Shown here: positions 48,743 through 58,385 of the stretch, in pieces
Position numbering within the stretch: the stretch's first letter is position 1
How the letters are laid out: each line of letters begins with the position of its first letter
DNA from: Glaciimonas sp. CA11.2
GTDB taxonomy: Bacteria; Pseudomonadota; Gammaproteobacteria; Burkholderiales; Burkholderiaceae_D
DNA length: 64,000 nt
Reading direction: 5' to 3'
Assembly: GCF_034314045.1 (NCBI RefSeq)
Contig: NZ_JAVIWL010000001.1
Span: 4,898,001 to 4,962,000 of the forward strand
Made by a program: the position numbers and the translations under genes
The notes under the pieces: generated by a model
Seen by the model: only the letters and a program-made list of their open reading frames with translations
What the model was told of the DNA's origin: nothing
Databases searched by the model: none

Positions 48743-49198
48743 GGAGTCAATTATCAACTATAAGATTAACCAAAACAATTTTTTTTCGTGGTTTCGCTAA
48801 ATCACTTGATTGAATCTGCCGCCAATTGCGGTCATTTACACAGCGCCAGCTGAACGGCCCCTTCAGACTGATAGCAGCCTGTCAGGCTCTCTCATAAGCT
48901 TGCACAATGATTGATTTAATGTCAATCTCAGTTTTGCCGTTTGTCACGCGACAAATGGCCACAATCGAATAGCTGCTTGAAACGAATAAATAGCGTCTTT
49001 GTTGCACGCGGATGGCTTTTTAAGCACTTGATGGAGGCCTCGGCGGGGGCGGCTGGATTAGAGTCGGATTCCCCTAAATGTAGACCAATGACAGTTACGG
49101 TTTTGAAATCTAAAGCGTTGAATTTGGCAGAGCCTTGGTTACCTATCAAAGTTAATTTCATCAGATAGTCGAAATAATTAAGTTACATAAAGAATATC
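48743..49198. other. Intergenic region before the HNH-ATPase gene
   Basis: About 450 bases without a supported gene; short open frames on both strands around 48930-49165 are mirror frames with no ribosome-binding sites. The promoter for the HNH-ATPase pair should lie here. No inverted repeat or attachment site was identified. Confidence 0.4.
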
Positions 49199-51223
49199 AT
49201 GATCCGAATATCACGCTCTTTGGTGAGCGCTCCCTTAAGTGACGGACAGAGATCGGCGCTCCGTAAAAAGGCGTATAGCTTTTTTGAATCGCCTCTCGAG
49301 GCACGCCGGCAGAACCGTTACGACTTTGATGCATTCAATCCCGATTGGAACATTCACGCTGTACGGGCCGCGCTTACCCAGCTATTTCACGGGAAATGTG
49401 CTTACTGTGAGTCGCCTCTTTCTGCAGCATCGGGGTACGTTCACCGTCACCGTCCAGCGAAGGATACGATTTCCGAAACCGGCGTATATCTGCCCGACCA
49501 CTATTGGTGGATGGCCTATCGCTGGAGCAACATGTTTCTGACGTGTGCGATTTGTGCTAGAGCCAAGGGTTCAAAATTTCCAATTGAAGGCCCGCGTTCA
49601 CCTGTCGACGGTCAGTCAGGATCGTTACGCGCCGAGCGTCCTCTTCTGCTGAATCCCTGTGAGGACGACCCGTCGCAGCATCTGATCTCTGACCGTAGCG
49701 GCAGACTCCTGCCCAGAACCTCGAGAGGTTATGTAACGATCGAGACCCTTGATCTGAATCGCCTAGATCTGGTTGGTGAGCGGAAAAAACTGGCGCAGAC
49801 CGTTTCTATCGATCTTGAAGATATGTTAAACGAGATGACGAGCGACCGCGCACCGTACTCGGGTTTCGTGAGATCCCTCGTGTTTGTCAGAACAGATGAG
49901 GGAAAACAGGCACTGGGTGCTGCGCGGGCCAACGCGCAACATTTCAGCGAGAGAGCTGGAAATGAAGCCGGGGGCAGACCGGATGAGACGGCCGAGAAGG
50001 ATTCGTCCAACTATATTGCCAGTGTATCGATGAGCAATGTTGGCCCTCTGGGTGACATTAAAATCGATCTGAACCGGAGTACTGATGAAAGGGCTCCATG
50101 GCTCGCGATCATTGGCGAAAACAATATCGGCAAGACATCGATTCTAAAAGGAATCGCTGTCGCACTTGCGGAAGGGAGCGCCATCAGGAAATACAAACCT
50201 GGGATGATTTCCGGATCGGATCATGGAGGCGTCACCGTAGAGCTCAGTAGGACCGGTCGAAATTCGGTCCAATGGAACGATAGAAATCGTCTCGAAGTGT
50301 CCCGATCGAATGGTAAGGTTTTGATTTTTGCATACGGCGCAACCAGACTTCTCGGACGGGATGAAGATAAAGAAAAACGTTCCAGAATAACCAACCTGTT
50401 TGACCCCTACCGTGGACTGACGGATCCTGTAAGATGGCTTCTTTCATTGAGCAACGAGCAGTTCGATTACGCGGCTAGAGCGCTCAAGTCCATATCCCAT
50501 CTGCCAAAGGATGCCAAGCTTGAGCGGAATCCGAACACAAACGAAGTGTTCTTACGGAGCCACGGTGTACTAACTCCCTTCAACCGGCTTAGCGACGGCC
50601 TGCAGTCCATGCATGCACTGGCGTGCGACATCATGAGTGGTCTCCTCGAACACTACGTGGCTGCAGAGATCGCGGAGGGCATCATCCTTATTGATGAGAT
50701 AGAAAACCATCTTCATCCAAAATGGAAAATGCAGCTGGTCCCGATGCTCAGAAAAGCATTTCCAAGAATGCAGTTCATCGTTACGACGCATGATCCCCTA
50801 TGCCTGAAGGGGCTCAGTCACGGAGAGGTTCTGGTATTGCGGCGAGACCAACATGGAGTGGTCAGGGCGCTTGAGAACCTGCCTGACATCGGATCGATGC
50901 GGGTCGATCAGATACTTACTTCTGAGCACTTTGGTCTGTCGTCAGCTGTGGATCCTGATGTCGAGCGGCTTTTTGATGAGTATTACAGTCTTCTCCGTTA
51001 CGAAGAGTTTGCACCCGCCGACCGCAGCAGGCTGGATGCGATTACGTTGGAATTGCAGAGCCAGCATCAGTTCGGCTTTACCCGGCGAGAGCGTTTGATG
51101 CTGGGTGCGATCGACCGATATCTGAGCGGGATCCCGGAAGCCGAACTAGACTCGAAAAAACTGCTTTCCGATCTCAACCGTAAACTGGCGCAACTGTCGT
51201 CTCCTAACGATGACAACAAGTGA
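49199..51223 (+). CDS. HNH-domain/AAA ATPase fusion, Septu (PtuA-PtuB)-like
   Basis: A 674-residue protein. Residues 1-200 are an HNH-type module like the PtuB family: GKCAYCESPLS with CxxC at 67-70, HRHRPAKD at 82-89, and YRWSNMFLTCAICARAKGSK with CxxC at 116-119. Against the usual EHFRPK...CNxxKG pattern, the catalytic His and the Asn appear replaced, so this nuclease may be inactive. Residues 275-550 are an OLD/PtuA-like ABC-type ATPase: Walker A IIGENNIGKTSILKG (306-314), signature region FNRLSDGLQS, Walker B ILIDEIENHLHP (496-507) and TTHDPLCL. An intact HNH gene follows after 9 bp. A defence role is inferred from architecture. Confidence 0.85.
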   Translation: MIRISRSLVSAPLSDGQRSALRKKAYSFFESPLEARRQNRYDFDAFNPDWNIHAVRAALTQLFHGKCAYCESPLSAASGYVHRHRPAKDTISETGVYLPDHYWWMAYRWSNMFLTCAICARAKGSKFPIEGPRSPVDGQSGSLRAERPLLLNPCEDDPSQHLISDRSGRLLPRTSRGYVTIETLDLNRLDLVGERKKLAQTVSIDLEDMLNEMTSDRAPYSGFVRSLVFVRTDEGKQALGAARANAQHFSERAGNEAGGRPDETAEKDSSNYIASVSMSNVGPLGDIKIDLNRSTDERAPWLAIIGENNIGKTSILKGIAVALAEGSAIRKYKPGMISGSDHGGVTVELSRTGRNSVQWNDRNRLEVSRSNGKVLIFAYGATRLLGRDEDKEKRSRITNLFDPYRGLTDPVRWLLSLSNEQFDYAARALKSISHLPKDAKLERNPNTNEVFLRSHGVLTPFNRLSDGLQSMHALACDIMSGLLEHYVAAEIAEGIILIDEIENHLHPKWKMQLVPMLRKAFPRMQFIVTTHDPLCLKGLSHGEVLVLRRDQHGVVRALENLPDIGSMRVDQILTSEHFGLSSAVDPDVERLFDEYYSLLRYEEFAPADRSRLDAITLELQSQHQFGFTRRERLMLGAIDRYLSGIPEAELDSKKLLSDLNRKLAQLSSPNDDNK

Positions 51224-51232
51224 GTTAGGCAA

Positions 51233-52099
51233 ATGATTTTTATCGCACGCGGGAATGTCCCTGCCGTATTGTCCGCTACTGATGCAGATCGGCTGGACGA
51301 GCTAGCTCGTGCTAAAGCGCATTACAACAAGCAGGTACTCCCTCGCAAGGGGTTCGAATTTGTGCATTACAAACACGACTCGGTTAAGGTCGCCTTAAGG
51401 ATAATGTTTGGCCGATTCTGTGCCTACTGTGAATCCGATTACGCCTGTGCGACCCCAGCTGATATTGAGCATTTCCGTCCCAAGGGCGCATATCTTGTTC
51501 AAGGCAAAAAGAAAGCGAAACTACATAAGCCTGGTTACTGGTGGCTGGGCGCGTCGTGGGACAATCTCCTTCTGTCCTGTCCCGGGTGCAACCGGGTCTG
51601 GACCCAAGAGATAAAAAGGGTTGCGCAGGCGCCGACAATGGACCTTGCAGGAAAGGGCAACTGGTTCCCTTTGGCTGATGAGTCCAAGCGAGCAACCAAG
51701 GAGGGGGATGAGGTACACGAGCAGTCAGTACTGGTTAATCCCTGCATCGACAAACCGAAAAATCATTTCAGGTTCCTTGAGAACGGGATGATAGAACCCA
51801 TGGACATTCGGGGCGACATATCGATCAAGGTGTATGGGCTGGCGCGCGCCGACCTGGTCAGTTCAAGGTCAGATCACGCGAAGCGAATCCGTTTTGCGAT
51901 GAGCATGTTAAAAATGGCAGTCAACGAACTCAACTTTGCCAGTCCAAATCCCTTTGAAAAGATCAAGCTGGCCCTGGACGAGATTTATGCGATCAGGAGG
52001 GAGCGTTACAAGGCAGTAGTACATGCCCTGTTTGACACAGACTTCAGGCAACTGATGGACGGGGTCGAGTCTGCTCTGCTGGATTACTTTAAGACCTAG
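51233..52099 (+). CDS. HNH endonuclease, PtuB-like
   Basis: A 288-residue HNH nuclease with the complete motif set: FCAYCESDYA (CxxC at 63-66), IEHFRPKGAY (Glu79-His80), YWWLGASWDNLLLSCPGCNR (CxxC at 116-119, Asn120). A later VLVNPCIDKPKNHFRFLENG is typical of the PtuB/TIGR02646-type family. It is separated from the HNH-ATPase fusion by 9 bp and is surely co-transcribed. In Septu systems PtuA and PtuB form one anti-phage nuclease complex. Here it could act with the fusion protein's ATPase. Confidence 0.85.
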   Translation: MIFIARGNVPAVLSATDADRLDELARAKAHYNKQVLPRKGFEFVHYKHDSVKVALRIMFGRFCAYCESDYACATPADIEHFRPKGAYLVQGKKKAKLHKPGYWWLGASWDNLLLSCPGCNRVWTQEIKRVAQAPTMDLAGKGNWFPLADESKRATKEGDEVHEQSVLVNPCIDKPKNHFRFLENGMIEPMDIRGDISIKVYGLARADLVSSRSDHAKRIRFAMSMLKMAVNELNFASPNPFEKIKLALDEIYAIRRERYKAVVHALFDTDFRQLMDGVESALLDYFKT

Positions 52100-52466
52100 A
52101 GGCGCACAGAAATCTTCAAATATCCTGTGCAAGTGCTGTAGGAGCCCGTCGCGCCTACGACCCACCGGCTGACACAGCAAGGAGGAATCGGAGGTGCTTA
52201 GTCGGACGAAGACGAGGTGACAATCTGCAGATGACATGATCTAGAAGGTCCGCTTTGGGGCTTGGATTCAACCGGTCAGAAGCGGCAGTTCCGCCAATGT
52301 CCGCAATCGCTGCATAGCTGTCATTGCAATGAAAAATCTGTACGACTCTTATTGGTCGATAGCGCGGGCATTAAGGGCAATATTGCCAGGGGCGATAACA
52401 GTGTAATCTGCGCCATTTCTGAGCTGACACTTCCTGTCAGATCAAACCATGACTACTGCATTGCAC
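52100..52466. other. Intergenic region after the HNH pair
   Basis: These 367 bases contain no gene I can support. A 76-codon plus-strand frame at 52262-52492 overlaps the next gene and has no family features. No clear terminator was found. Confidence 0.4.
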
Positions 52467-52787
52467 TCAATCAGGGCCGGGATTGCGTTTAGGCGATAAT
52501 GCCGCCGGATCAATGGCCGGTGTTGAAGACGGTTGTAAACTGCTACCACTTTCTACTTTGGATTCCACCATTTGCTCAATGCCGGCACCCGGATCTTCGG
52601 TTCCATCCGCCTGCACCGCGACTTCATGCAAAATATGCTGCGAATTCAGCCTATCTTCCGTGGCGGAAGGTGAAGACTGATCCTTTTCTACGTGAGAGGT
52701 TGATCCAGAACTAGAAGTCTGGGTCGGTACTTTCTGAGCTAAGAATTTTTTATCTTCCTGCTTAAATTTCTCTTTGCTGGTATCCAT
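52467..52787 (-). CDS. Small hypothetical protein, Ser/Gln/Glu-rich
   Basis: A 106-residue, low-complexity, highly polar protein without hydrophobic segments or Cys, likely disordered. I start at the ATG at 52787 because GGGAG lies 5 nt upstream. It does not resemble a family I know. It lies upstream of no obvious partner; the next genes on the same strand are 52854-53066 and 53121-53507. Confidence 0.6.
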   Translation of the reverse strand: MDTSKEKFKQEDKKFLAQKVPTQTSSSGSTSHVEKDQSSPSATEDRLNSQHILHEVAVQADGTEDPGAGIEQMVESKVESGSSLQPSSTPAIDPAALSPKRNPGPD

Positions 52788-52853
52788 TTCTGCTCCCAAC
52801 TGTCTAAGAATTTAATCGCGCCCAAGTCCTATTGTAGACTCCGTATTCAAAAC

Positions 52854-53066
52854 TTAAGGCTCAATCGACCATCCGGCATAGACATCACGCCTATCGTCTT
52901 CGTACTGCCACTTTACACCGCATTCCTCGCAGACGTAATGCGTCATGATGACTGCGGGCTGCCCCATATTGCGAACTTTCACCGGTTCACCAATTTGCGT
53001 CAACTTAGGATGGCCCACGCCTTTACGTTTTCTCAACTCTATTGCATTGCATGCTTGACACGACAT
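52854..53066 (-). CDS. Small zinc-ribbon-like protein
   Basis: A 70-residue protein with two Cys pairs, CQAC at the N-terminus and CEEC in THYVCEECGVKWQYEDDR, consistent with a zinc ribbon. The segment between them is basic and Gly-rich. The function is unknown. It is transcribed in the same direction as its two small neighbours. Confidence 0.7.
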   Translation of the reverse strand: MSCQACNAIELRKRKGVGHPKLTQIGEPVKVRNMGQPAVIMTHYVCEECGVKWQYEDDRRDVYAGWSIEP

Positions 53067-53120
53067 ACTGACTCCCTTTATTCGGACAACTCCAAAAAAA
53101 TATCACCACGCTTCATTCGT

Positions 53121-53507
53121 CTAGCCAGCGTTGGAGTCGATGTCAGCCAGGCTTTCACGCCCACGTAATGTTATCTCAAAGCCATCGCCGGATTCGTTAG
53201 CGACGATATGCCCTTTTCTACCGAGAAAAACTTCTACGTCAGCTTCAAGCGGCGCGAGCGGGTCGGTCGAAATAGCCCGAAGTCCTTCAATGCAACTTTT
53301 AACGAATAGCGTTTGCTCGCCCTTTTCTGTTAGGGCCAGTTGCCCATTCTTCCCATAGGCAATATATTTCAAACCCGATAGGCGCTTAGCATTACGCGCT
53401 ACGCAAGCCGTCTCTGGCCCACGGTTCCGTGTCCGCGCGATCTGTGCCAAGGCGTCGTATTCATCTTTTGTTAAACTTGTTGGACCGTTACTATTATTGT
53501 TACTCAT
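53121..53507 (-). CDS. Hypothetical protein
   Basis: A 128-residue protein I do not recognise. The first half has a possible winged-helix look (LTKDEYDALAQIARTRNRGP, then GQLALTEKGEQTLFV), and the C-terminal half is acidic with GFEITLRGRESLADIDSN. I start at the ATG at 53507, with AGGA 7 nt upstream; a longer frame to 53579 lacks such a site. It may form an operon with the two small genes downstream. Confidence 0.62.
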   Translation of the reverse strand: MSNNNSNGPTSLTKDEYDALAQIARTRNRGPETACVARNAKRLSGLKYIAYGKNGQLALTEKGEQTLFVKSCIEGLRAISTDPLAPLEADVEVFLGRKGHIVANESGDGFEITLRGRESLADIDSNAG

Positions 53508-54104
53508 TACTATTCCTGTTAAATATTCTTCTGTTATTTTCCGCTTGCTGAAAACCTGCATCATTTTAACGCAGCGCAATTAAACAGTTGAGTTGTAAAA
53601 CAAGCTTATTACATAGAAAACTCTTTGAAGACCGCTAATAACCCTATTAATCATGTTATTGCATACGCAAGGAAACACAATGCCAGCCGAGTGCACTCAC
53701 CGACCAGTGCAAACGCACTACCGGCGCGTTCTTTAATAGCCTCAATTGAATGACAATAGAACATCATTCATCGAGGTTGACACGCGTCAAAATGATAAAC
53801 AAGAAATCGCATGCAAACCCTTCAATGTACGGAAAAATGGCACCGATACCTGGTCAGGCTATGCTTAGTCCCAATAAATGATGCGACAAATAAGTTCGAA
53901 GTTGTACATCCAGCAAGCCGAATAATTGTCGAATGTATATTGAACCGCCTTTAACTGAGTGGTCTGTAAGTGGATTTGCAAAGGCGTGGACGGAACGGGA
54001 TAGACGGTGTGTTTTCTTTTTAATTGGTCGGCCAAACCGTCGATTTGTGACAAACAAACTGGCGATATCATTACATTAGTTACGCATCATATCGCCAGCA
54101 AAAA
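53508..54104. other. Intergenic region
   Basis: About 600 A+T-rich bases between the small-gene cluster and the aldo/keto reductase gene. Short minus-strand frames at 53854-54071 overlap in two frames and look incidental. No repeat, RNA gene or promoter was recognised. Confidence 0.4.
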
Positions 54105-55088
54105 TCACCAGTAATGTTGAACGTGTGGTCGAACTCGCTCACGATAAAGAACATCTATTGCTTGCAGCAAGCTATCTGGTAGCGGCGGCAAATCGGCGGC
54201 GATCATATTTTCTGCAACCTGATCCGCGCGCTTGGCGCCCGCTAATACGCAGGTGACCGCCGGTGACATCAATATCCAGCGCAGCGCCAGTTGCGCCATC
54301 GACATACCAGTCGGTACCAAAGCGCGCAACGCTTCAACTGCTTCCAAACCGGTGGCATAATCCAGCCCTGAGAACGTCTCGCCACGATCAAAAGCAGCGC
54401 CTTGTCGATTAAATTGACGATGGTCATCTGCTGCGAACGTACTGCTCGCATTGAACTTACCCGACAACATACCGGAAGATAACGGCAATCTGGCTAGCAC
54501 ACCTACATGACGACGCGTGGCTTCTGCAAAAAAGAGCTCTTGCGGACGTTGACGGAAAATATTGTAAATGATCTGAACGCTCTGCACATCCTGATATTCA
54601 ATGGCCTTTAATGCTTCTTCCACCCTTTCAACGCTAACACCGTAATGCTGCACCTTACCGGCTTTGACCAAGTCATCCAATACACCAAACACTTCCGGCA
54701 TGTAATAAACATCGGTCGGCGGGCAATGCAATTGCAGCAGATCTAGTGCATCAGTGTCCAGATTTCGCAAACTGCGTTCAACAAAGGCAGTTAAATTTTC
54801 GCGGTTATAACCGCCAGCAACATGCGGATCTAACCGACGTCCGGCCTTCGTCGCAATATGAAATTTTTCGCTACGTTCTTTGCGCAATTGCGCCAATAAC
54901 CGTTCACTGCGGCCGTCACCATACACATCTGCAGTATCGAAAAAATTCACGCCTTCATCTAATGCCTTGTGTAACGCCAGACGCGACTCTTCATCGCTCA
55001 CAGTGCCCCACGTTCCACCAATTGCCCAGCTACCAAAACTAACCGTTGAGACTTTCCAGCCAGTCCGGCCAAGTACACGATATTCCAT
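54105..55088 (-). CDS. Aldo/keto reductase
   Basis: An NADPH-dependent aldo/keto reductase of 327 residues. The barrel shows the family tetrad: Asp-Tyr in GVNFFDTADVYGDGRSERLL, Lys in FHIATKAGRR, His in LDLLQLHCPPTDV. The C-terminal cofactor region reads RWILMSPAVTCVLAGAKRAD. I start at the ATG at 55088; an in-frame GTG four codons upstream would lack ribosome-binding space. The substrate is not predictable. Confidence 0.92.
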   Translation of the reverse strand: MEYRVLGRTGWKVSTVSFGSWAIGGTWGTVSDEESRLALHKALDEGVNFFDTADVYGDGRSERLLAQLRKERSEKFHIATKAGRRLDPHVAGGYNRENLTAFVERSLRNLDTDALDLLQLHCPPTDVYYMPEVFGVLDDLVKAGKVQHYGVSVERVEEALKAIEYQDVQSVQIIYNIFRQRPQELFFAEATRRHVGVLARLPLSSGMLSGKFNASSTFAADDHRQFNRQGAAFDRGETFSGLDYATGLEAVEALRALVPTGMSMAQLALRWILMSPAVTCVLAGAKRADQVAENMIAADLPPLPDSLLQAIDVLYRERVRPHVQHYW

Positions 55089-55486
55089 TGATTGTTCCAC
55101 CTTGATGTTGACTACTCATTAGTTGTCGACCGTTGCCGAGACTGAATTGCCGACATTGAATGACACTCTGCAATACGTCACTCTGTTCACTATAAGGGCT
55201 TCAAGAAAATACATCCAATGATAACTTTGCTTTGGTTGATACCGGTTTTGACATCAACACACCGACACTGTGCTCATTGATACCAGAATCACTGCCGTCA
55301 TCATGGCGCTGATTGCGCTGCAAGTACTTTAGAAGGTAGCTAAACGCTATACAGATCCCGCTGCGGCAGCTTCCCTTGCCCGCTCTGCGTCATAGACTTT
55401 CAGATGTGCGTAAGCAATCCGCAAAGGTGACGGACTCTGTCACATCTTACTTCGTGGCAGACCTGAGTTATCAGGTCTGCCTGATG
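55089..55486. other. Intergenic region
   Basis: About 400 bases between the ChaC gene and the aldo/keto reductase. A short inverted repeat CAGACCTGA...TCAGGTCTG (about 55459-55480) is just past the ChaC stop and could be its terminator stem, although no T-tract follows. Nothing else was identified. Confidence 0.4.
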
Positions 55487-56047
55487 TCACAATGCGATCA
55501 AATGGCGCTCAATTTCAAACACATGCGCATCTTCTTTACCGAGCGCTCTGAGTGCTTCTGCCAGACCAACGAGATAGTCTTTATTGTCGCCGCTGGGACC
55601 AGCGGATGCGGCGATTTGTCGTGCAATCTCCAGCTCGGTCGCCGGTCCGAGGAAGGCCGAATTTTCTTCTGTCGCGATATAAACCAATCCCTGAGCGCTT
55701 GTGCCATCTTCAAATACCATCTCTGTGTAGAGACGCAGGTAACCGTTCTTTTCGCGAAAATCAAGCTGCTCTAAAATATCTGGCGTAATAAGATAGGCCA
55801 TTCCTTCGCAAACTGCGTCAGTTTGCGGTATCAGCGTCACCACTCTGCCGGGCGCATCAAGCGTCCCGCGATGATCGTATGAGCCTTGCCAGAAGCGTCG
55901 GCTCCAATGTTTAATATATGCAGGCCGTCGTTCGACAAACGGAAAATCAACTTTGAATATCAACGATCCATAGCCGAATAACCAAACACTGGAATGTGCA
56001 TTAAAACGATCCATCAATTTATTAATAGCCGTTGTATCAGCAGGCAT
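55487..56047 (-). CDS. ChaC-family gamma-glutamylcyclotransferase
   Basis: ChaC proteins cleave glutathione to 5-oxoproline and Cys-Gly. The substrate loop YGSLIF lies in SSVWLFGYGSLIFKVDFPFV. RRFWQGSYDHRGTLDAPGRV and the catalytic Glu region QLDFREKNGYLRLYTEMVFE follow, then GLVYIATEENSAFLGPA. The 186 residues fit the family. I start at the ATG at 56047, where AAAAGG lies 7 nt upstream. Confidence 0.92.
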   Translation of the reverse strand: MPADTTAINKLMDRFNAHSSVWLFGYGSLIFKVDFPFVERRPAYIKHWSRRFWQGSYDHRGTLDAPGRVVTLIPQTDAVCEGMAYLITPDILEQLDFREKNGYLRLYTEMVFEDGTSAQGLVYIATEENSAFLGPATELEIARQIAASAGPSGDNKDYLVGLAEALRALGKEDAHVFEIERHLIAL

Positions 56048-56322
56048 GGCCAAACCTTTTAGCGCTTATTAGTAATCGTGTTAATAACCAACTACGGGGA
56101 TTCAGAAACATGAAATTAGTTATCTATTAATTAAAACCTAATACTACAGAAATCTTTCTATGCTTGCTTGTCAAAATTAGCTGAAAGGTTGAAAAAACAT
56201 AATCTGATCGTACACACTTTAAAGCCACACAAACGCATTTGACAAGATTAGTCGGGATTGCCATTTCCCTAAAAAACATCTATAAACTCTTCACCCTTCT
56301 TTATTATGAATGCTCTGCCCTC

Positions 56323-57210
56323 ATGCCTTTTTTTGCCCCGCCGTCACCGCTTCACGCCATCGCATTACCATCGTTGATTGGGCGGGCGGTATGGATTAAA
56401 CGTGATGACTTATACCATCCAACAGTCTCCGGAAATAAATTTCGCAAGCTTAAATATCCACTCATCGCGCTTAAAGGCCGCAAAGTTACACTGACCACGA
56501 TGGGTGGGCCTTGGTCGAATCATCTGCATGCACTTGCTCATGCGGGCGCTTTGTTTGGATGGCCAACGCGCGGATTGGTACGTGGAACCGAAGCAATGAA
56601 TACAGCAACGTTAGATGACTGTCGACAACTCGGGATGGAAATTCAATTTGTGACACGCGAAGACTATCGCGCGCTACGTGATATAACGGATGAATGGCGA
56701 CGCTACCTATCCGAAACAAACGATGACGTCTGGTTTCCAGAAGGCGGTAGCTCGGCCGCCGCACTAAAGGGCGTAGCGGAACTAGTCAACGAACTTCCCT
56801 TTATTCCAGAAGTCATGATGGTGGCTTGCGGCACTGGTGCTACGATGGCAGGATTATTAGCAGGCATGCAGGGCAGAGGACGTGTAATCGGCATCGCCGT
56901 ACTCAAAAATGCAGGCTATCTCCATAAAGAAATTGCATTATTACTGCAACAAGCTGGTTATCCATCCTACACAAATTATGAGCTTATCACCGATGCGCAT
57001 CATGGCGGCTATGGAAAAGCACCGCCAGAATTACGACAATTTTGTCGCGATTTTTCGCAGGAAACTGGTATTCCTATAGAGCCGGTCTACACTGGAAAGC
57101 TTTTTTTTGCTTTGCGAAATATGGTCCACGCTAATGCATTTAGAGATGACGAACGCATTGTCGCTGTGCATACAGGAGGACTACAGGGAGCACGTGGATT
57201 TGCCGACTGA
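56323..57210 (+). CDS. PLP-dependent ACC deaminase/D-cysteine desulfhydrase family enzyme
   Basis: A fold-type II pyridoxal-phosphate enzyme. The Lys expected to bind the cofactor is in VSGNKFRKLKYPLIALKG; GGPWSNHLHALAHAGALFGW and the phosphate-binding VACGTGATMAGLLAGMQG are typical, and it ends IVAVHTGGLQGARGF. The members deaminate 1-aminocyclopropane-1-carboxylate or break down D-cysteine, and which applies here is not clear. I start at the ATG at 56323 (295 residues); an upstream TTG at 56239 would add residues without family similarity. Confidence 0.87.
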   Translation: MPFFAPPSPLHAIALPSLIGRAVWIKRDDLYHPTVSGNKFRKLKYPLIALKGRKVTLTTMGGPWSNHLHALAHAGALFGWPTRGLVRGTEAMNTATLDDCRQLGMEIQFVTREDYRALRDITDEWRRYLSETNDDVWFPEGGSSAAALKGVAELVNELPFIPEVMMVACGTGATMAGLLAGMQGRGRVIGIAVLKNAGYLHKEIALLLQQAGYPSYTNYELITDAHHGGYGKAPPELRQFCRDFSQETGIPIEPVYTGKLFFALRNMVHANAFRDDERIVAVHTGGLQGARGFAD

Positions 57211-57311
57211 CAGATCGCTTCGTATCGCCTTGGGCGTTACTTCTATAATGCTAAACCGAGACTTGCATTAGACGATCCGACGAATGTTGTAGGTTATACA
57301 TTACTCAGATT

Positions 57312-58205
57312 TCACTTTCGCGTTCTGCCTATCGCGCCCGTAATGCCCATTGAGCTCACAATAATGCACAACACCGCAATTCCCTGCGATGACGTCAATC
57401 CTTCTTTTAAAAACAGATAGCCGGAAATCGCGCCCAAGGCAGGTTCAAGGCTCATTAGCATACTAAAAGTTTTGGACGGCAATCTTGTTAGCGCGATCAT
57501 CTCAAGGCTGTAAGGCAGAGTCGACGAAAACAACGCTACCAGCAACGCAGTCGGCAAGATCGATAATGAGAACAAGTCAGTTCCCGCATGATAAAAGCCA
57601 ATAGGAAATATAAAAATGGTCGCCACCAACGCACCTAATGGGACACTCATGCGGCCATTCGCATCACCCGCCTTTTTACCCGCGATGATATAAACAGCCC
57701 AGCAGGCGCCAGCAAACAACGCAAATAAGATGCCCGTCGTGTCTAGCGCCCCTGACAATTGTCCGATCGGCAATAACAGATACAACCCAAAGACGGCCAA
57801 TCCTAGCCAGATCAGATCAGCAGGACGGCGCGAATAAAATATGGCAACGGCTAAAGGCCCAGTGAATTCGATGGCGACTGCTGGCCCCAACGGTATTGTT
57901 TTCAACGCCATGTAAAACGCGAGATTCATACAACCTAACGCGGTGCCATACATAATGATAGGACGCCAGGCGATCTGCGTTAACGGGGTTCGCCAAGGGC
58001 GAAAAATGGCACATAAAAAAATGGCTGAGAATCCGATGCGTAAAGCCGTCACACCTTCGGCCCCAATACCAGCGAATAAGCTTTTAGCCAGCGCAGCGCC
58101 GCCTTGCAGCGATGACATCGCGACTAGCAAGCAGACTATCGAAAGCGCTTTGCCTTGGCCCTTCGCCACCGACTGGACTGCGGGTGCTTCAGAAGAATGC
58201 TGCAT
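57312..58205 (-). CDS. rhtA: EamA-family exporter, RhtA-like
   Basis: A drug/metabolite-type membrane exporter with ten predicted helices. It closely follows E. coli RhtA, the threonine/homoserine exporter: SSLQGGAALAKSLFAGIGAE, GVTALRIGFSAIFLCAIFRP, AVAIEFTGPLAVAIFYSRRP, LPYSLEMIALTRLPSKTFSM and LMSLEPALGAISGYLFL. The start is taken at the ATG at 58205 (297 residues); the longer frame to 58283 adds an extra hydrophobic stretch. It sits just left of the IS30 element, which could affect its promoter. Confidence 0.88.
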   Translation of the reverse strand: MQHSSEAPAVQSVAKGQGKALSIVCLLVAMSSLQGGAALAKSLFAGIGAEGVTALRIGFSAIFLCAIFRPWRTPLTQIAWRPIIMYGTALGCMNLAFYMALKTIPLGPAVAIEFTGPLAVAIFYSRRPADLIWLGLAVFGLYLLLPIGQLSGALDTTGILFALFAGACWAVYIIAGKKAGDANGRMSVPLGALVATIFIFPIGFYHAGTDLFSLSILPTALLVALFSSTLPYSLEMIALTRLPSKTFSMLMSLEPALGAISGYLFLKEGLTSSQGIAVLCIIVSSMGITGAIGRTRK

Positions 58206-58385
58206 GAATAGTCTTTTTTGAGTCACTACAAAAGAAATAACCAGCACATAACCAGTAAATACCAAGTAAATAATAACCGGCATCCGCTTAGATCACTTTG
58301 ATGCATTTAAGAAATAGGGAAGATAGTATCCTTGATTTGCCGTTAACTCACCAGTCGACCAGCTATTCGAACCAAAGAGTAAACA

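Noticed and set aside
48928..49168. Overlapping frames on both strands before the HNH-ATPase gene
   Set aside because: They mirror each other over the same bases and lack start signals.
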